Assembly (NCBI RefSeq): GCF_932274485.2
Contig: NC_065885.2
Span: 1,555,001 to 1,619,000, forward strand
Length of the DNA: 64,000 nucleotides
DNA from: Patella vulgata
Taxonomy: Eukaryota; Mollusca; Gastropoda; Patellidae
Direction of reading: 5' to 3'
The notes below the pieces were generated by a model, which saw only the letters and a list, made by a program, of their open reading frames with translations, ran no database searches and was not told where the DNA came from. Made by a program: the position numbers and the translations under genes. Shown here in pieces: positions 46,701 to 59,374 of the stretch (positions are counted from its first letter, which is position 1; every line of letters begins with the position of its first letter).

Positions 46701-49700
46701 AAAGACAACTATCCCAAAGCAGAGAAGCATTCAGTCTTTATGGTGAGATTGGCCATTGTTCTAACATTGAAGTTGACATTAATGTTAATGACCCTCGTCC
46801 ATTTTATATTCGTCCATATCATACCACTGAATCAGATAAAGAGGTTATCGATGCTGAACTTGATAAATTAGTAAAATTGGGTATTATCGCCGAGGGTCAC
46901 CAATCGTACACCTCTCCTGTTTTAATTCTCCCTAAAAAGGGAACTACAGATAAACGTGTTGTAGTTGACTTTCGTCACTTAAATAAGCGCATTAAGAGGT
47001 ATAACCATCCATTCCCTTTATTATCATCTACCTTGCAAAGAATTGGTCATGCTAAACCCACAGTTATCAGCTGCCTTGACCTTAAGTCTGCTTTCTTTTC
47101 TATGCCCCTTTCACAAAATGCTCAACAATACACGGGTATATCGTCTTATCACGGAGGTCGCCACTTTTACTTCAAGCGCTTAACACAAGGCTTAAGTGTA
47201 TCCCCTGCTATTTTTCAAGCCGAAATTGATAGGATTCTCTCTCAAGTACCTGACAGCCGTCATTACTGTATTGCTCATCACGACGATATCATTGTATTTA
47301 GTAAGGATGTCCAGTCACACAGTAGTCACTTACAGGCTGTCTTTCAAGCACTTATTGATAATGGACTGAAGATTTCTCCTCGTAAATGTTCGTTCTTCAG
47401 AAATCAAGTTGTGTACATGGGTCATTTAATTAAGATTAATAACGAAGGACTTGTTACCCTCCAACCATTGGCAAATCGTTGCCAGGCAATTCAACATCTT
47501 GTTCGTCCTAAGTCTAGTAAAGAAGTTCGCAGGTTTATAGGAGCCGTTAACTATGTCTCAAACTTTCTGCCAAGGCTACAAGAAGTTATGCAGCCCCTTC
47601 ATCAGATTTCTTCCAAGAGATCTAAATTTTCATGGACCGAAGAACATGAAAAGGCTTTTCAAGATGTAAAATATCTTCTTACTAACCCACCTGTTTTGTA
47701 CCTCCCGACTGCAAATGGTCCCTTGAGTCTCTATAGCGATACATCTCGATCAGCTACTGGATCGTACATTACACAAATCATAAATGGTAAGGAGCGCATA
47801 TTGGGTTATTATTCTAAGAAGTTACCTCCGGCATGTAAGAATTACAGTGTTACCGAGTTGGAAATGTTTGGTCTTCTCATAAACATCACAAATTTCCAGT
47901 ACTTACTCAAAGGAGTTGAGTTTACTGCTTATGTTGACCACTCTGCAATAGTTCAACTTCTGTACTCCAAGAAAGAGCCTTGTTCTCAACGTCTCACTAA
48001 GTTAATTGTCAAACTATCCCAATATTCATTCAAAATCTTCTATAAAAAGGGAACTGAATTAGTCTTAGCAGATTTCTTATCAAGGAGTTCAACTGATACA
48101 GACGATGAAATTGATCAAGTTGTGCCCACTGCTTTTACCCTTTCTGAGCTCGCATTTCCTGTTACTCAGTCAGCAAGTCGCCCGGTTACACGGCAATATG
48201 CAAAACAGAAGCAAATCGCCATTCCCGAACTCTTCCCCAAACCTTCCACACGCACTACTACCGTTAGTCAACCAACTTCTAGTACTTCAACTGAAATCCC
48301 CTCTTCCATTGTGTCTTCCAATAATATCTCTTCACAGTCAAGGAATTCTAGAACTCACCAGTCAAAATCTCAACAGAACTCTTCCATTCCCCTTCCCTAT
48401 ATACGCCAACCAAGCCAGAATGCTGTCCCACCTAAACCACCACCAGTTCTCGCCGACACACAAGTATCTTCCTCTAATGATTCTATACCTGAATCTCGTC
48501 TGGTCGATAAATCAGTAGACATTGATATAGATGGTGATACTCCCATTGATCTCTGTATTCCTCCCAAACCCCTCATCCACAATTGTGAACGGCTGGTCAC
48601 TAATCATTTCCCAAGACAAGCTGAATTGGATAAGTTGTACAATGTTATTAAGCGTAAAATCATCAGAGACTATAATTTGACATTCGATCAAAATAAGCTT
48701 CGGCTTGAACAAGCGTCTTCTCCCCAATTTAAGCCTATCTATGATTATTTGTCCCACAATATATTGCCCAGTGATCGCAAAGCTGCGAAACGTCTCAAAC
48801 TCCAAGCAGAAGAGTACATTTTAGCAGAGCATATTTTATTTCGTCTTCTCCTACCCAAGGATGATCGCTTTACTCTTCAACTTGTCATTCCTGAGTCAAT
48901 GTGCACAAATTTGATACATCAGTATCATGATAGCCAGTTGTGTAATCATCAGGGAATAGTTCGGACTTATTTGACTATGCGAAAGCTCTTCTACTTTCCC
49001 AACATGTTTCAGAGGATCGCACAGTACATTAATACATGTTCTACTTGCCAGAAATTCAAACCCAAGACAGATAAAACCAGAACATTTCATCCTAGGATAC
49101 CTGAAGAATACAATGTTTTTGACAAACTTAGTATTGATTTCAAAAGCATGCCTGCATCCATCTCTGGTTTTAAGCATCTTCTAGTTATATGTGATGAGAT
49201 TACTCGCTTCATCATTTGCGTCCCAACTAAGTCAGTTGACGCCGAAACAGTGTGTGAAGCTTTAATCCAGAAAGTAGTCTGTCTCTTTGGTCCCCCATCT
49301 GTCATAGTAACAGATGCAGCTGCAAGTTTCATCGGAAAATTGGTTACCTCTCTTTGTACAACACTTGGTATTAGTCAAAAAGTAATTAGTGTTGCAAATC
49401 ATGGTAGTCTTCTGGCAGAACGCCACATTAGATCAATCTCTGATTTTCTCAAGGTTAACTTAAATCAGTATGGAACTGATTGGGTCAGATATGTGTCTCC
49501 CTGTTGCTATGCTTACAATTCTTTTGTTTCACCACAGTTAGGTGACTTTTGCCCTTACGAGTTGGTATTTGGTAAGAAGCCCAAAAACCTTACCCATCTT
49601 CGTTGGCAATTCGATGGAGTTTGTCGTTCATATTTCGAGTATGTTTCCCATTTAAAGGACAAGTTTGATCATATTTCTAAGACTATGCTTGAATTACAAA

Positions 49701-52700
49701 GATGTCAACAGGAATCTCAGAATATCAGTATTGCACACACCCTCAGTAAAAATCCTATTTACGGATTGGGCCAGTTAGTTTATGTACTCAAACCGTCATC
49801 ATCAAGCCTTACTTCAAATTCACGTAAAATCAAAGCTGATTGGTGTGGTCCTTTGGTTGTGCATCAAATTCTTGATCGAACCCATTACGTTCTCTCTACG
49901 TTGGATGGTAAGGTCCTACAGGACGTCTATTCGATTAATCGGTTAAAACCATGTTTTGTTAGGTCTCCTAATTTTGAGACAAAAATTACCCACATTGATC
50001 AACTTCAGAAAGAGTTAGGTAATATTCCTAACAATGACAATCTTACTGTTTTAACTGAAACTAATCAATGTTTCATTACGGATGAATGTGATGTTATCTT
50101 ACCTAGATTTGATGAGAGTGATATTGTTTCTAATAGGTCTACAAATCCTATTAATATTTGTCATTATCTTCCAAATAGTACAAATAATCATAATATTGCT
50201 TATGTAGATAAGTTATCACACTATCAGTTATCAGAACAATGTAAGATGTTACAGGAAATGTCTAATGTGTCTTCTATGGAACTGCATAAAGCTAGGTTCA
50301 AATGTGGTTCATTGCAAGTTTTGATAACTACCTCTAATGTCAAGAAAGGTCAAACTTCTTCCTGGATACCAGTTAACTCATCTCCTGTTTTGTTTAATGT
50401 AGCCAATGGACTTATCAATGATAATAAACTACAAGTAACTGGTAGCCTAAGCAAATATCAAACCTTGTTATAATAATTATTGTTTTACATTCATTTGAGG
50501 ATTATAACATAAGTGTTATTCTAACATCTCTGAATCGTGTTTATTCATAGACCCACCTGTATCGCATATTTTAGAGCAATCTTTTCTTGGTAATATATAC
50601 TACATGCTTTTGGGGGTTTTGGAGCACTTGAATAAACCTATTCTGATTTGTTTACTCATTTTTTTTGATGTCTTTGATTTGTTCAAAGTTTCATGCCTTG
50701 TAATATATGTTACACATTAGTATTTTTAAGCACTTATACAAACATAGATGATATGTATTGTCAAACTATTTTTTCCAAAAACTGTGTTTTTGACTTAGGA
50801 GGGAGGGATGTTATATAGTGATAAGTCTAGTTACATAAGTAGTTAATTGTGGTCTGAATCTTAGTTAAGCTTGAAAGAGTTACCTCCCTTTAACTGTCTT
50901 TGCCTTTGATTTATAAAAAGAATTATTGATGTTTCTACTTTGTATGAGTGATCTGCCCTTGGGGGAAGAGAATAAACATGTGGATCATTGAATGGTGTTT
51001 TCTTTATTGAGAGTTAAAGATTGAGAAATAGTGACACCCCCAGTGGGATTAAACCCACATAACAATACACCCAACATGGAAAAATGTTTGTAAATTTTTT
51101 TTCAATGTGGCCTTCCCTGGTCAGTGGTTCAGGACGCAGGATCTGGCAAGGTCCAATATACTTGTTGGCATGTATATAAAAGGAATGAAATGGGGTTTAA
51201 CGTCCTGTTCTGCTCCGACTGGAAAAATGAAGACAAGCATCCGCGATGAGGGAAATTTTGCCTGGACAGCAGTGCTAATGCCTACTCTTATATAAAATCC
51301 CAATTGTCACGATTTCTTTTACGTGCATGCTAAGGTGTACACGTGACCTCAGTTTTTCGTCCAATTCAAACGACTATACATTGTCCGTGCCAGGCCCTCC
51401 ATCCTACACCACTATCAAGGGGGAACCACACTTGTAGTACCATAGGTCTTTTGTCAGACGTGGAGAGCGGGCATTGAAACCGGTCGCCACATCCTACATA
51501 CGACCCATGCACCTTTTCTTACTACATATTTCTGTAGCCTTGTGATCGTCTAGAATTTGTTTCTAGCTGTCTTTACTTCTGCTTCACGTTGTGTATTTAC
51601 TTCTTACATATTCTTAAGACGTTTGTCTTACCAGGAATAACAATGCAACAGTTCACTTCTACATTTTGTATAGCATAGCCGAATACATGTACACAAGCAC
51701 AGATTACAATACAAGCTAAAACCATTTCTCAACCCTAGCCAGCCTCGCGGCTGTCTACGAACTCAGATGGAACCTCTCTGTAATCTAACTTAAAACTTTA
51801 CTATGATTTCTTTTATAAGACTCCGGCATAGCACGCACAGAAAGCCTGTTCATGGCCCTGAACCTGTGCAATTAACGATATGATTGGTTAAATTAAACCC
51901 AATGACGCAATTAGAATAATTCCACTCACGTGTAATTTGGTGGTATATTATTGACACATGTTTTGGCTAAATAGCTCTTTTTATGTGTCAACTGTCAATT
52001 ACAGACTAAGTTGATTTAGTACACACTATATATAATATATATGTGAATATGTGTGAAACTATCAATTTGCCAAATATATTAATTAATGAAATATAAAGTC
52101 ATCTTATTTCTCTATTCTTTGTCTATAAATTTAAAAACAATGTCGCAACGACGATAGTGCGACAATCTGGGGAAATTCAAGTGAACTTCCTTGGCCAATG
52201 CAAGGATCAAACACGGGACAGCCTGGTTAGCGAGCCAACATCTTACTCACTGAGCCACAGTGGTTCAGATAAGTATTATTCTTTGAGAGGTGTTTAGTAA
52301 CTGGGTAGATAAATAAACTACAACACATACTTATGGAAAAAACAGTTACTGATTTACTTGGGCGACGTTTCCAAGAGTATTCTCTCAACGTTATCAAGCT
52401 ATTCAGTTAGTTTTTCTAGATTATCATCCTCTTAGAGTCCTTTGAACTTTTTGTTGTCCTGTATGGTTTCATGAATTGTTGTTATAGTTTTTCTGTATAT
52501 ATTTGCCTCACTTTCTTATATAACTGTATTAGTGTGATAACGTTGAGAGAATACTCTTCGTAACGTCGCCTGAATAAATCAGCTGTTTTCGATGCCTCAT
52601 AGCTCATTATTATTGTTTTATTCAGGTAATGAGATTTGGAGCAGGTGATTTTGTGAAGATAAACGATGACATGAAGATAGTTAAAGAATTACAGAAAGAT

Positions 52701-55700
52701 CATGGTGATTGGACAGAAAATATGAAACAGGTACGTTACACCATCTACGTTCCTAGATCGTTAGTCTAAAATATCTGAACAGAATTAAGTGAGGAGAATT
52801 TGATATGAGAATATCTGATTGACTTCAAATTTATACACAGTGTTTATTGTCATGGGACGAAGAATCCTATTGATTTTCATTGATTTCTGATAATTACTGC
52901 CAGAGTTATGGCCCTTGATCACTTTAAAATATTTTGTGGACGCTCTAGACGCAAATATCTGACTTTTAATTTATGCACAGTGTTTATTGTCATGAGACGA
53001 AGAAGCCTATTGATATTTTAACAATTTATGGCCCTTGATTACTTTGGAATATTTCTTAATCAAATAATGAGTTGTTTCTCGCATGATCAGGTATTGGTGT
53101 CTTTTAAATGCTCCATTTACCTACAAAAATAATGAATATGCAAAAATTTTGTGGACTGCTAGGACATCATAGCTTCTGTGGGCGTATGTTATGTTGCCTG
53201 GCAACCTTTTTGCAATTAGTTAGACTAGGATTGGTCCCACACACCTTACAGGTAATAACTGTTTGTTTTTTTAGACATTGGGTAAAAAGGGTCAAGTTGT
53301 GAAAATATATCAAGATGGTGATCTACGCGTACAAGTTGGTAATATAACGTGGACGTTTAATCCTGCGTGTTGTACGATAATACCACATGGTGAACAGGAG
53401 ATGAACAACACGATGGGTAATCAGGGTCTGGAGAGAGATGAATTAGAAAGAAATGGTAAGATAAGATAAAACATCCACAGGTAGCAGCTTACAAACATCA
53501 CATTACAGCAAATATACAATTACAAACATCACATTATTACTGCAAATATACAAGTACATATATCACGTTATTACAGCAATTAAATCAATCGCATTATAAC
53601 AGCCATTACATAAATCACATTATAACAGTCAGTACATAAATCACATGATTACAACAATTACATAAATCACATTATTACAACAATTACATAAATCACATTA
53701 TTACAACAATTACATAAATCACATTATGTCGACCATTACATAAATAAATTGATGAAATTGGTAATTAGCATACACTGTAACCACGGGTATCATTTAATCT
53801 TGTGTATTTAACTCTAATTTCTTTTACATTCATTCAATATCAAATCCATGGTTAAGAATTTGGAAAAAACAATAGATTATGCCCAAGACTGATAAATGGC
53901 GCTGGCATGTATTTATCATTTGTTCATTTCATCATATCTTTTTTAAAGGAGCTAAATCTCTATTCTTTGGCACCTAGAAATTGACACAAATGGGTCGCAA
54001 CGCATGTAATATGAATGTATATAAACTGATTTACATTCAGTCGTTTCTGTTTTTACTGCAATTTCTAATAAGTTATGGTTGGCGAATAGTCTAAATTGAA
54101 TGTCAGTCTTTGGCGTCTTATTATTCTAGTCTAAACCGGTAGTATTCTCCTGTGGGATATGGTTAGCCTCGTTCACTGAGTCGCTTCATTACAAATGGCG
54201 CTCGAAAGCATTCTGGCACGCGATTCATGTGTCAATTTTATAATTTTCATTTTGTCTAAAATATTGAATATCAGAAGCCCAAATTGACCAATGAATTGTG
54301 TTTGCAGTGTTGAAGACTTCAGATGATACTGAGTTAAAGACTTACCTCCTTTAGTTTGCATGGTGTTCATCGACGTTAAGACTAATTTTTCTTTCCTTTC
54401 TACAGCTTCAATGACAACATTGATGGATCAGCTTTCTGATTTTCATATAAATACGGGAAAAGAGACGGGACCAGATCGATTGGTTCGTGAAGCAGCTCAA
54501 GGTCATCTAGATATCGTTCGTGAAATAATTACAAAACATCAAGAAAAGGTGGGTATCAATTAGAGTATTATAAATCTTTATTTCATTCAGGTCTTCGTCT
54601 GTCCAACTGCGTGGGTTTTCTCCGGGTTCCTCCCACTGCTAAAGATCCCTATGTGCAGGCAAATTAATGAAATGAAATCGAACCATATGTTAGTCCCAAA
54701 ATGACCTAGTTTGTGTCAAGTGGACTTTAAACCCCTCTCTCTCTCTCATTCAGGTTTTTTTTTTTTTTTATGAAATTAACACCAACAAATTTGGCCCAGC
54801 ATGTTACCTAACATCTGCTTCCAGTGAGTGTGATATCACAAATAAATTGTACCTAATAAACTAACCTGTAATAATGCCTGTCGTGATTGCGAGGTCAGTT
54901 CAGAAGATGTAAAAAGGAATTCACAGCCCAGATCCTAGTGACTCTATGTACTCCTATATTTGACTGGTTTTATTGTTTTCTAGGTTAATGAATTAAGTTC
55001 TGGTAAAACAGCTTTACAAGTTGCTAGTCATCAGGGTCACCGTGATATTGTGGCGTTATTACTTGCAAATGGCGCTAATCTTGAACTACAAGATGAAGAT
55101 GGCGATACGGCATTACATTATTCAGCTTTCGGGTAAGACCAAATATTATTGAATGAAATAGGGTTTTAACGCCCTACTTATCAGAACCGACCATACAGAA
55201 TGCTATGAGGGTAATTTTACCAGGGCAGCAGTGCTACGTCCTGCTCTTATTTCTAATTCAAAAAGTGCTTTTACATACACAGCAATGGGGGGTTTTTTTT
55301 GGCTCATCTGAGTTAATAAAAGTTTAAAATCGTTTGAAATCTATACAGTGGTGATTAGATATCTCAATTCACTCTAATAAAGCTACTTGAATAGAGAGTG
55401 ATCACCATTTTGTAATGTAACTGTTTGTTTTATGTTCATGACAACTGTAATTTATGCCGAGGGAGAACTAACAACAAACTGATTCATCGAACTGGCCATA
55501 AAAAACCATAAGTATCTACAATTTCCCCTGAGTTTCGACGTATACAATGGTTATAATATGTGTTTAAATCATGAATTCAAAATACATTGAAATGTGGTTG
55601 TATATTGTCATCGCCCCCGTCCATCTGTCCGTCCGTCCGTCCATCTGATTACTTAATGGGTTGTTACTCTTAATCAAGTTTTCATGTGTTTTAAATGTTT

Positions 55701-56338
55701 TCATAACCGATAAAAAAATATATGCGACGGCCCGAACAACTAAGTTGCTGTGGGCGTATATTTTGTTGCTTGGCAACCTATCTTTTTAATTTATTTAGGA
55801 ATCTGTCAGAAGTAATTATACAATGATAAGATAATATGTGATTTTTAATTTGTGTAGGAATCAGTCAGAAGTAATGGAGATATTATTAAGTCGTGGAGCT
55901 GAGATTGATGCGTTAAATAAAGGAGGTTGTAGTACTTTACATGTGGCCGTCAACAAACAACATCTGGACTGTGTTAAAGCTTTAATTAAATGTGGATGTA
56001 ATGTCAATATACAGGTTAGTGACTAGCCTGTTAAATATAGACTCAAGGCTATTCTATTTATATTGTTGAGTCAAGTGGCGCGGTTTCGATTCCCCACGGG
56101 GGGGTTGGATGTTTAGCATGTGCGCACTTTATCATTGAGTCAACTGGCATGGTTCCGATTCCCTGCTTGTACGTGACAAAGAGTAGGGTCGCCTGTTCAG
56201 CCTTGTGTGTTTTCTCTGGGTCTTCCGGTTTCCTCCCACTGCTAAAGAGCCCTACGCACAAACGAATTATTGAAGTAAAATTGATCCAGATGTTAGTCCC
56301 GAAATGACCTAGTTTGTGTTGAGTGGACATTAAACTCC

Positions 56339-56391
<53 letters not shown>

Positions 56392-59319
56392 GTCTAGTGG
56401 CGTGGTTTCGATTCAGTGCTTGTATGTGACAAAGAGTAGGGTCGCCTGTCGAGCCTTGTGGGTTTACTCCAGTTCCTCCAGTTCCCTCCCACTGCTAAAG
56501 ACCCCAACGTGCAAGCGAATTATTGAGATAAAATTGAACCATATGTTAGTCTCAAAATGATCTAGTTTGTAACGAGTGACTATTAAACTCCTCTTTCTTT
56601 CTGTGTGCAGGATGCGTATGGTGATACAGCTCTACATGATGCTATTGGTAAAGATAGTCAAGAAATTATTGATATGTTAGTCAACTATCCTGGTATTGAC
56701 TTTACACTTAAAAATAATCGTGGTTTTAACGTTTTACATCACGCTGCCTTAAAGGGAAACAACGTGTAAGTAAAATTTATTTACTTCCTTCATTCTTAAA
56801 TTTCTAAAATATTCTTTTCTGAGTTTGTTTGAAGAAAACGTTTTGATTAAAGGAGCTAAATCACTAATATTTGGGACCTAGAAATGGACACAAATGGGTC
56901 GCAAAACATATAATAATGTAATATGAAGAGACTCAATGAATGAGGCTAAACATATCCTGCGGGACAGAATACAACTGGTTTAGACTGGAATAACCAGACA
57001 CCAAAGACTGCCATTCAATTTCACTGAACATAACTGATTAGAAATTACTGATTTACATCCAATCGTTTCTGTTTTTACTGTAATTTACTAATCAATTATG
57101 TTCGGTGAAACTGAATGGCAGCCTTTGGTGCCGTGGTTTCTCCTTGTCAGTGATGTAGGACAGATGGCCTGACAAGGACAGTTGTCTAGTCATTTCCCTC
57201 AAAGCACACTGTATGGACGAAACCCCTGTGTGTAATCTATGTATGATCCTGTCATTAGATCCCGTACTTATATTCCTCATACTTAGATTCTATTAGATTT
57301 TAACAATTTGTGTTAATTTTATATTTCAGTGCTACCAAGAGAATTTTACAGAAATGTCCTCAAATTGTTGATATAAAGAAAGATGATGGTTTTTCTTCGT
57401 TACATTTGGCCGCGTTAAACGGTCATAAAGAAGTAGCAGAAACGTTATATAGAGTCGTAAGTAACTCATACCTCAAATCACATTATTATTATTATTACAG
57501 TATATTTATAGTGCGGCCTTTCATATAAACATGTTCAGGGGCACTTTACAAGGTGACATGTAATCGTAAATAAACAACAAGATTATGGACATGTTAACAA
57601 TTGTATACAGAGTCAGTTAAAAGCCTGATTAAATAGAACAGGGTTTTAAGTTGTTTTTTTAAAAGAATATAGAGATGTACAACATCTTAAATTAAACAGT
57701 TATACCGGCAGAAATATCATATAGAGTTGTAATTAACTTGGCCGAGAAAGTTCATTCAGATTTTCCGGCGTGGTTTCCCCTTGTCAATGATGCAGGACGG
57801 AGGGCCTGACAAGGACAGCTGTCTAGTCCTTCGGATGATACGGAAAACCAAGGTCCCGTGTAAACATTGGAATGCACGTAAAAGATACCTTGGCAGTTGG
57901 AATTCGATATAAGGGTAGGCGATAGTGCCGCTGCCCGGGCAAAATTTCCCTCATAGCACACTGTATGGCGTATGCCCGTCTTCATTAGCCCAGTATAGGA
58001 GCAGAACAGTAGGACGTTAAACCCCATTTCATTTCATTTTCATTTCTGGGTGATCTGAGGGATTAGCCAATGAAATGGTCTGTTACCGCGATTTCTTGGT
58101 GTGCAGTGCATGGAACTGTGGGTATCCCACTAGAAATATGTGATGTCATAGGGTCAAAAGCCACTCGTATGACCCCTGACACAAGCTCCCACTACAACCA
58201 GTCAGATCTTCATGTAGTGTAGGCCATCGGAAGTATAAAAAACCAAACGAAATATAGATGTGTATTTGAATCAGATTGTTATTATTTGCATCAGAACTAT
58301 CATGGTAGTGAGGTTTTACATGGCAGATGTTGTCCACTAGACAGGGTATGCTTAAACAAGATCACCTGTTGCTTACACACCTGATATAACTTGACATTTC
58401 TTTCAAACAAACTTAACTGTTTTAAACTGGCAATTACTCAATAACTATACCATTCAAAAATTAAGTTGGACACAAACATTAAACATACATTATACAAGAG
58501 CTAAATCTGCCTATTGCTGGTCTTTCTTTAGGCCTGAAATGTTATCTAAATTATGAATTAGACATTTATTAACTTATCCAGACCATAAACAACTCTCGAA
58601 GTCCTCGAATGGGTCCGATTTTAAGTAGATTAGAACAGTTTGGCCATTTAATGATTTAATTTAAAAACGGTGATTGTTACAATCAGTGTACACATCTTGT
58701 TACAACTTCAAAGGCTAATACCCTTCCATAAATATCTTCGTTCAGAATGAAATCATATGAATGAAATTTTCAATGCTTTCATTTTACATTATCTATGTAT
58801 CTTTAATTTATTTTAATGGAAATCAATTCCTATCTTGTATTTTCTACATGGTTTTTTTTTCAGGGTCAAGCTGATATTGAAATTCGTAATAATCGACAAC
58901 AGACACCATTACTGCTGGCGGTATCCCAGGGACACACGGCTCTTATCATGTTATTAGTAAGTTGTGGTGGTAACGTGAACGTGGAAGATGAAGATGGCGA
59001 TACCTGTCTCCATTTGGCATTAATGAGACAAACAGTTGCCACGGAAAAAGAACGATCACCGTTGTTAGATGTAGTAAGTTCTTTTATCTAATCGGGCAGG
59101 GTTGGGTGGCTGAACGTGCTGGATCAGAAGATCTGTCATTGAGTCAAGTGGTATGGTTTCGATTCCCTGCTTGTACTTGACAAGGAGTAGGGTCACTTGC
59201 CCAACCTTGTGGTTTTCGCTGGATCTTCCCTCTGCTAAAGACACCTACGCGGAACCGAATAACTGAAATAAAAATGAACCATATGTTAGTCCCGAAATGA
59301 CCTATTTTGTGTGGAGTTA

Positions 59320-59374
<55 letters not shown>

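Larger units (their letters stand above)
43675..51064 (+). mobile_element. Ty3/gypsy-like LTR retrotransposon, looks whole
   Basis: A 7.4-kb element in the same sense as mib2. Parts: 5' LTR 43675-43922, primer-binding site from 43923, leader, gag frame (about 44826-45818), overlapping pol frame (to 50473), purine tract 50797-50808, 3' LTR 50809-51064. It is flanked by a 4-bp target duplication ATAC (43671-43674, 51065-51068). The pol order protease, reverse transcriptase, RNase H, integrase is that of Ty3/gypsy and not of Ty1/copia. The two LTRs are nearly identical apart from a length difference of 8 bp, so it is young. No break was noticed in the two main frames. Lineage within Ty3/gypsy not determined; no envelope frame seen. 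Confidence 0.93.
43344..52625. other. mib2 intron 6 (9.3 kb)
   Basis: Contains a small hairpin element (43421-43513), a tRNA-like SINE-B head (43585-43650), the LTR retrotransposon (43675-51064), a SINE-B inverted pair (51113-51470), a tRNA-like SINE end (52185-52262) and a GACGTT hairpin element (52356-52575). 51540-52180 shows nothing I can identify. Confidence 0.85.
53456..54405. other. mib2 intron 8: 26-bp repeat and MITE
   Basis: Holds the 26-bp tandem repeat (53480-53745) and family 1 MITE copy D (53943-54354). Confidence 0.85.
57457..58863. other. mib2 intron 13: nested short elements
   Basis: Order: (ATT)n plus TTTATAGTGCGGCCTTTCAT repeat (57480-57560), SINE-B (57768-58046), family 3 TIR element (58048-58274), family 2 MITE (58479-58806). 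Confidence 0.8.

Noticed and set aside
46197-46871. ORFs in other frames across the retroelement (also 45262-45642, 48105-48518)
   Set aside because: Shadows of the pol and gag frames, without recognisable domains.
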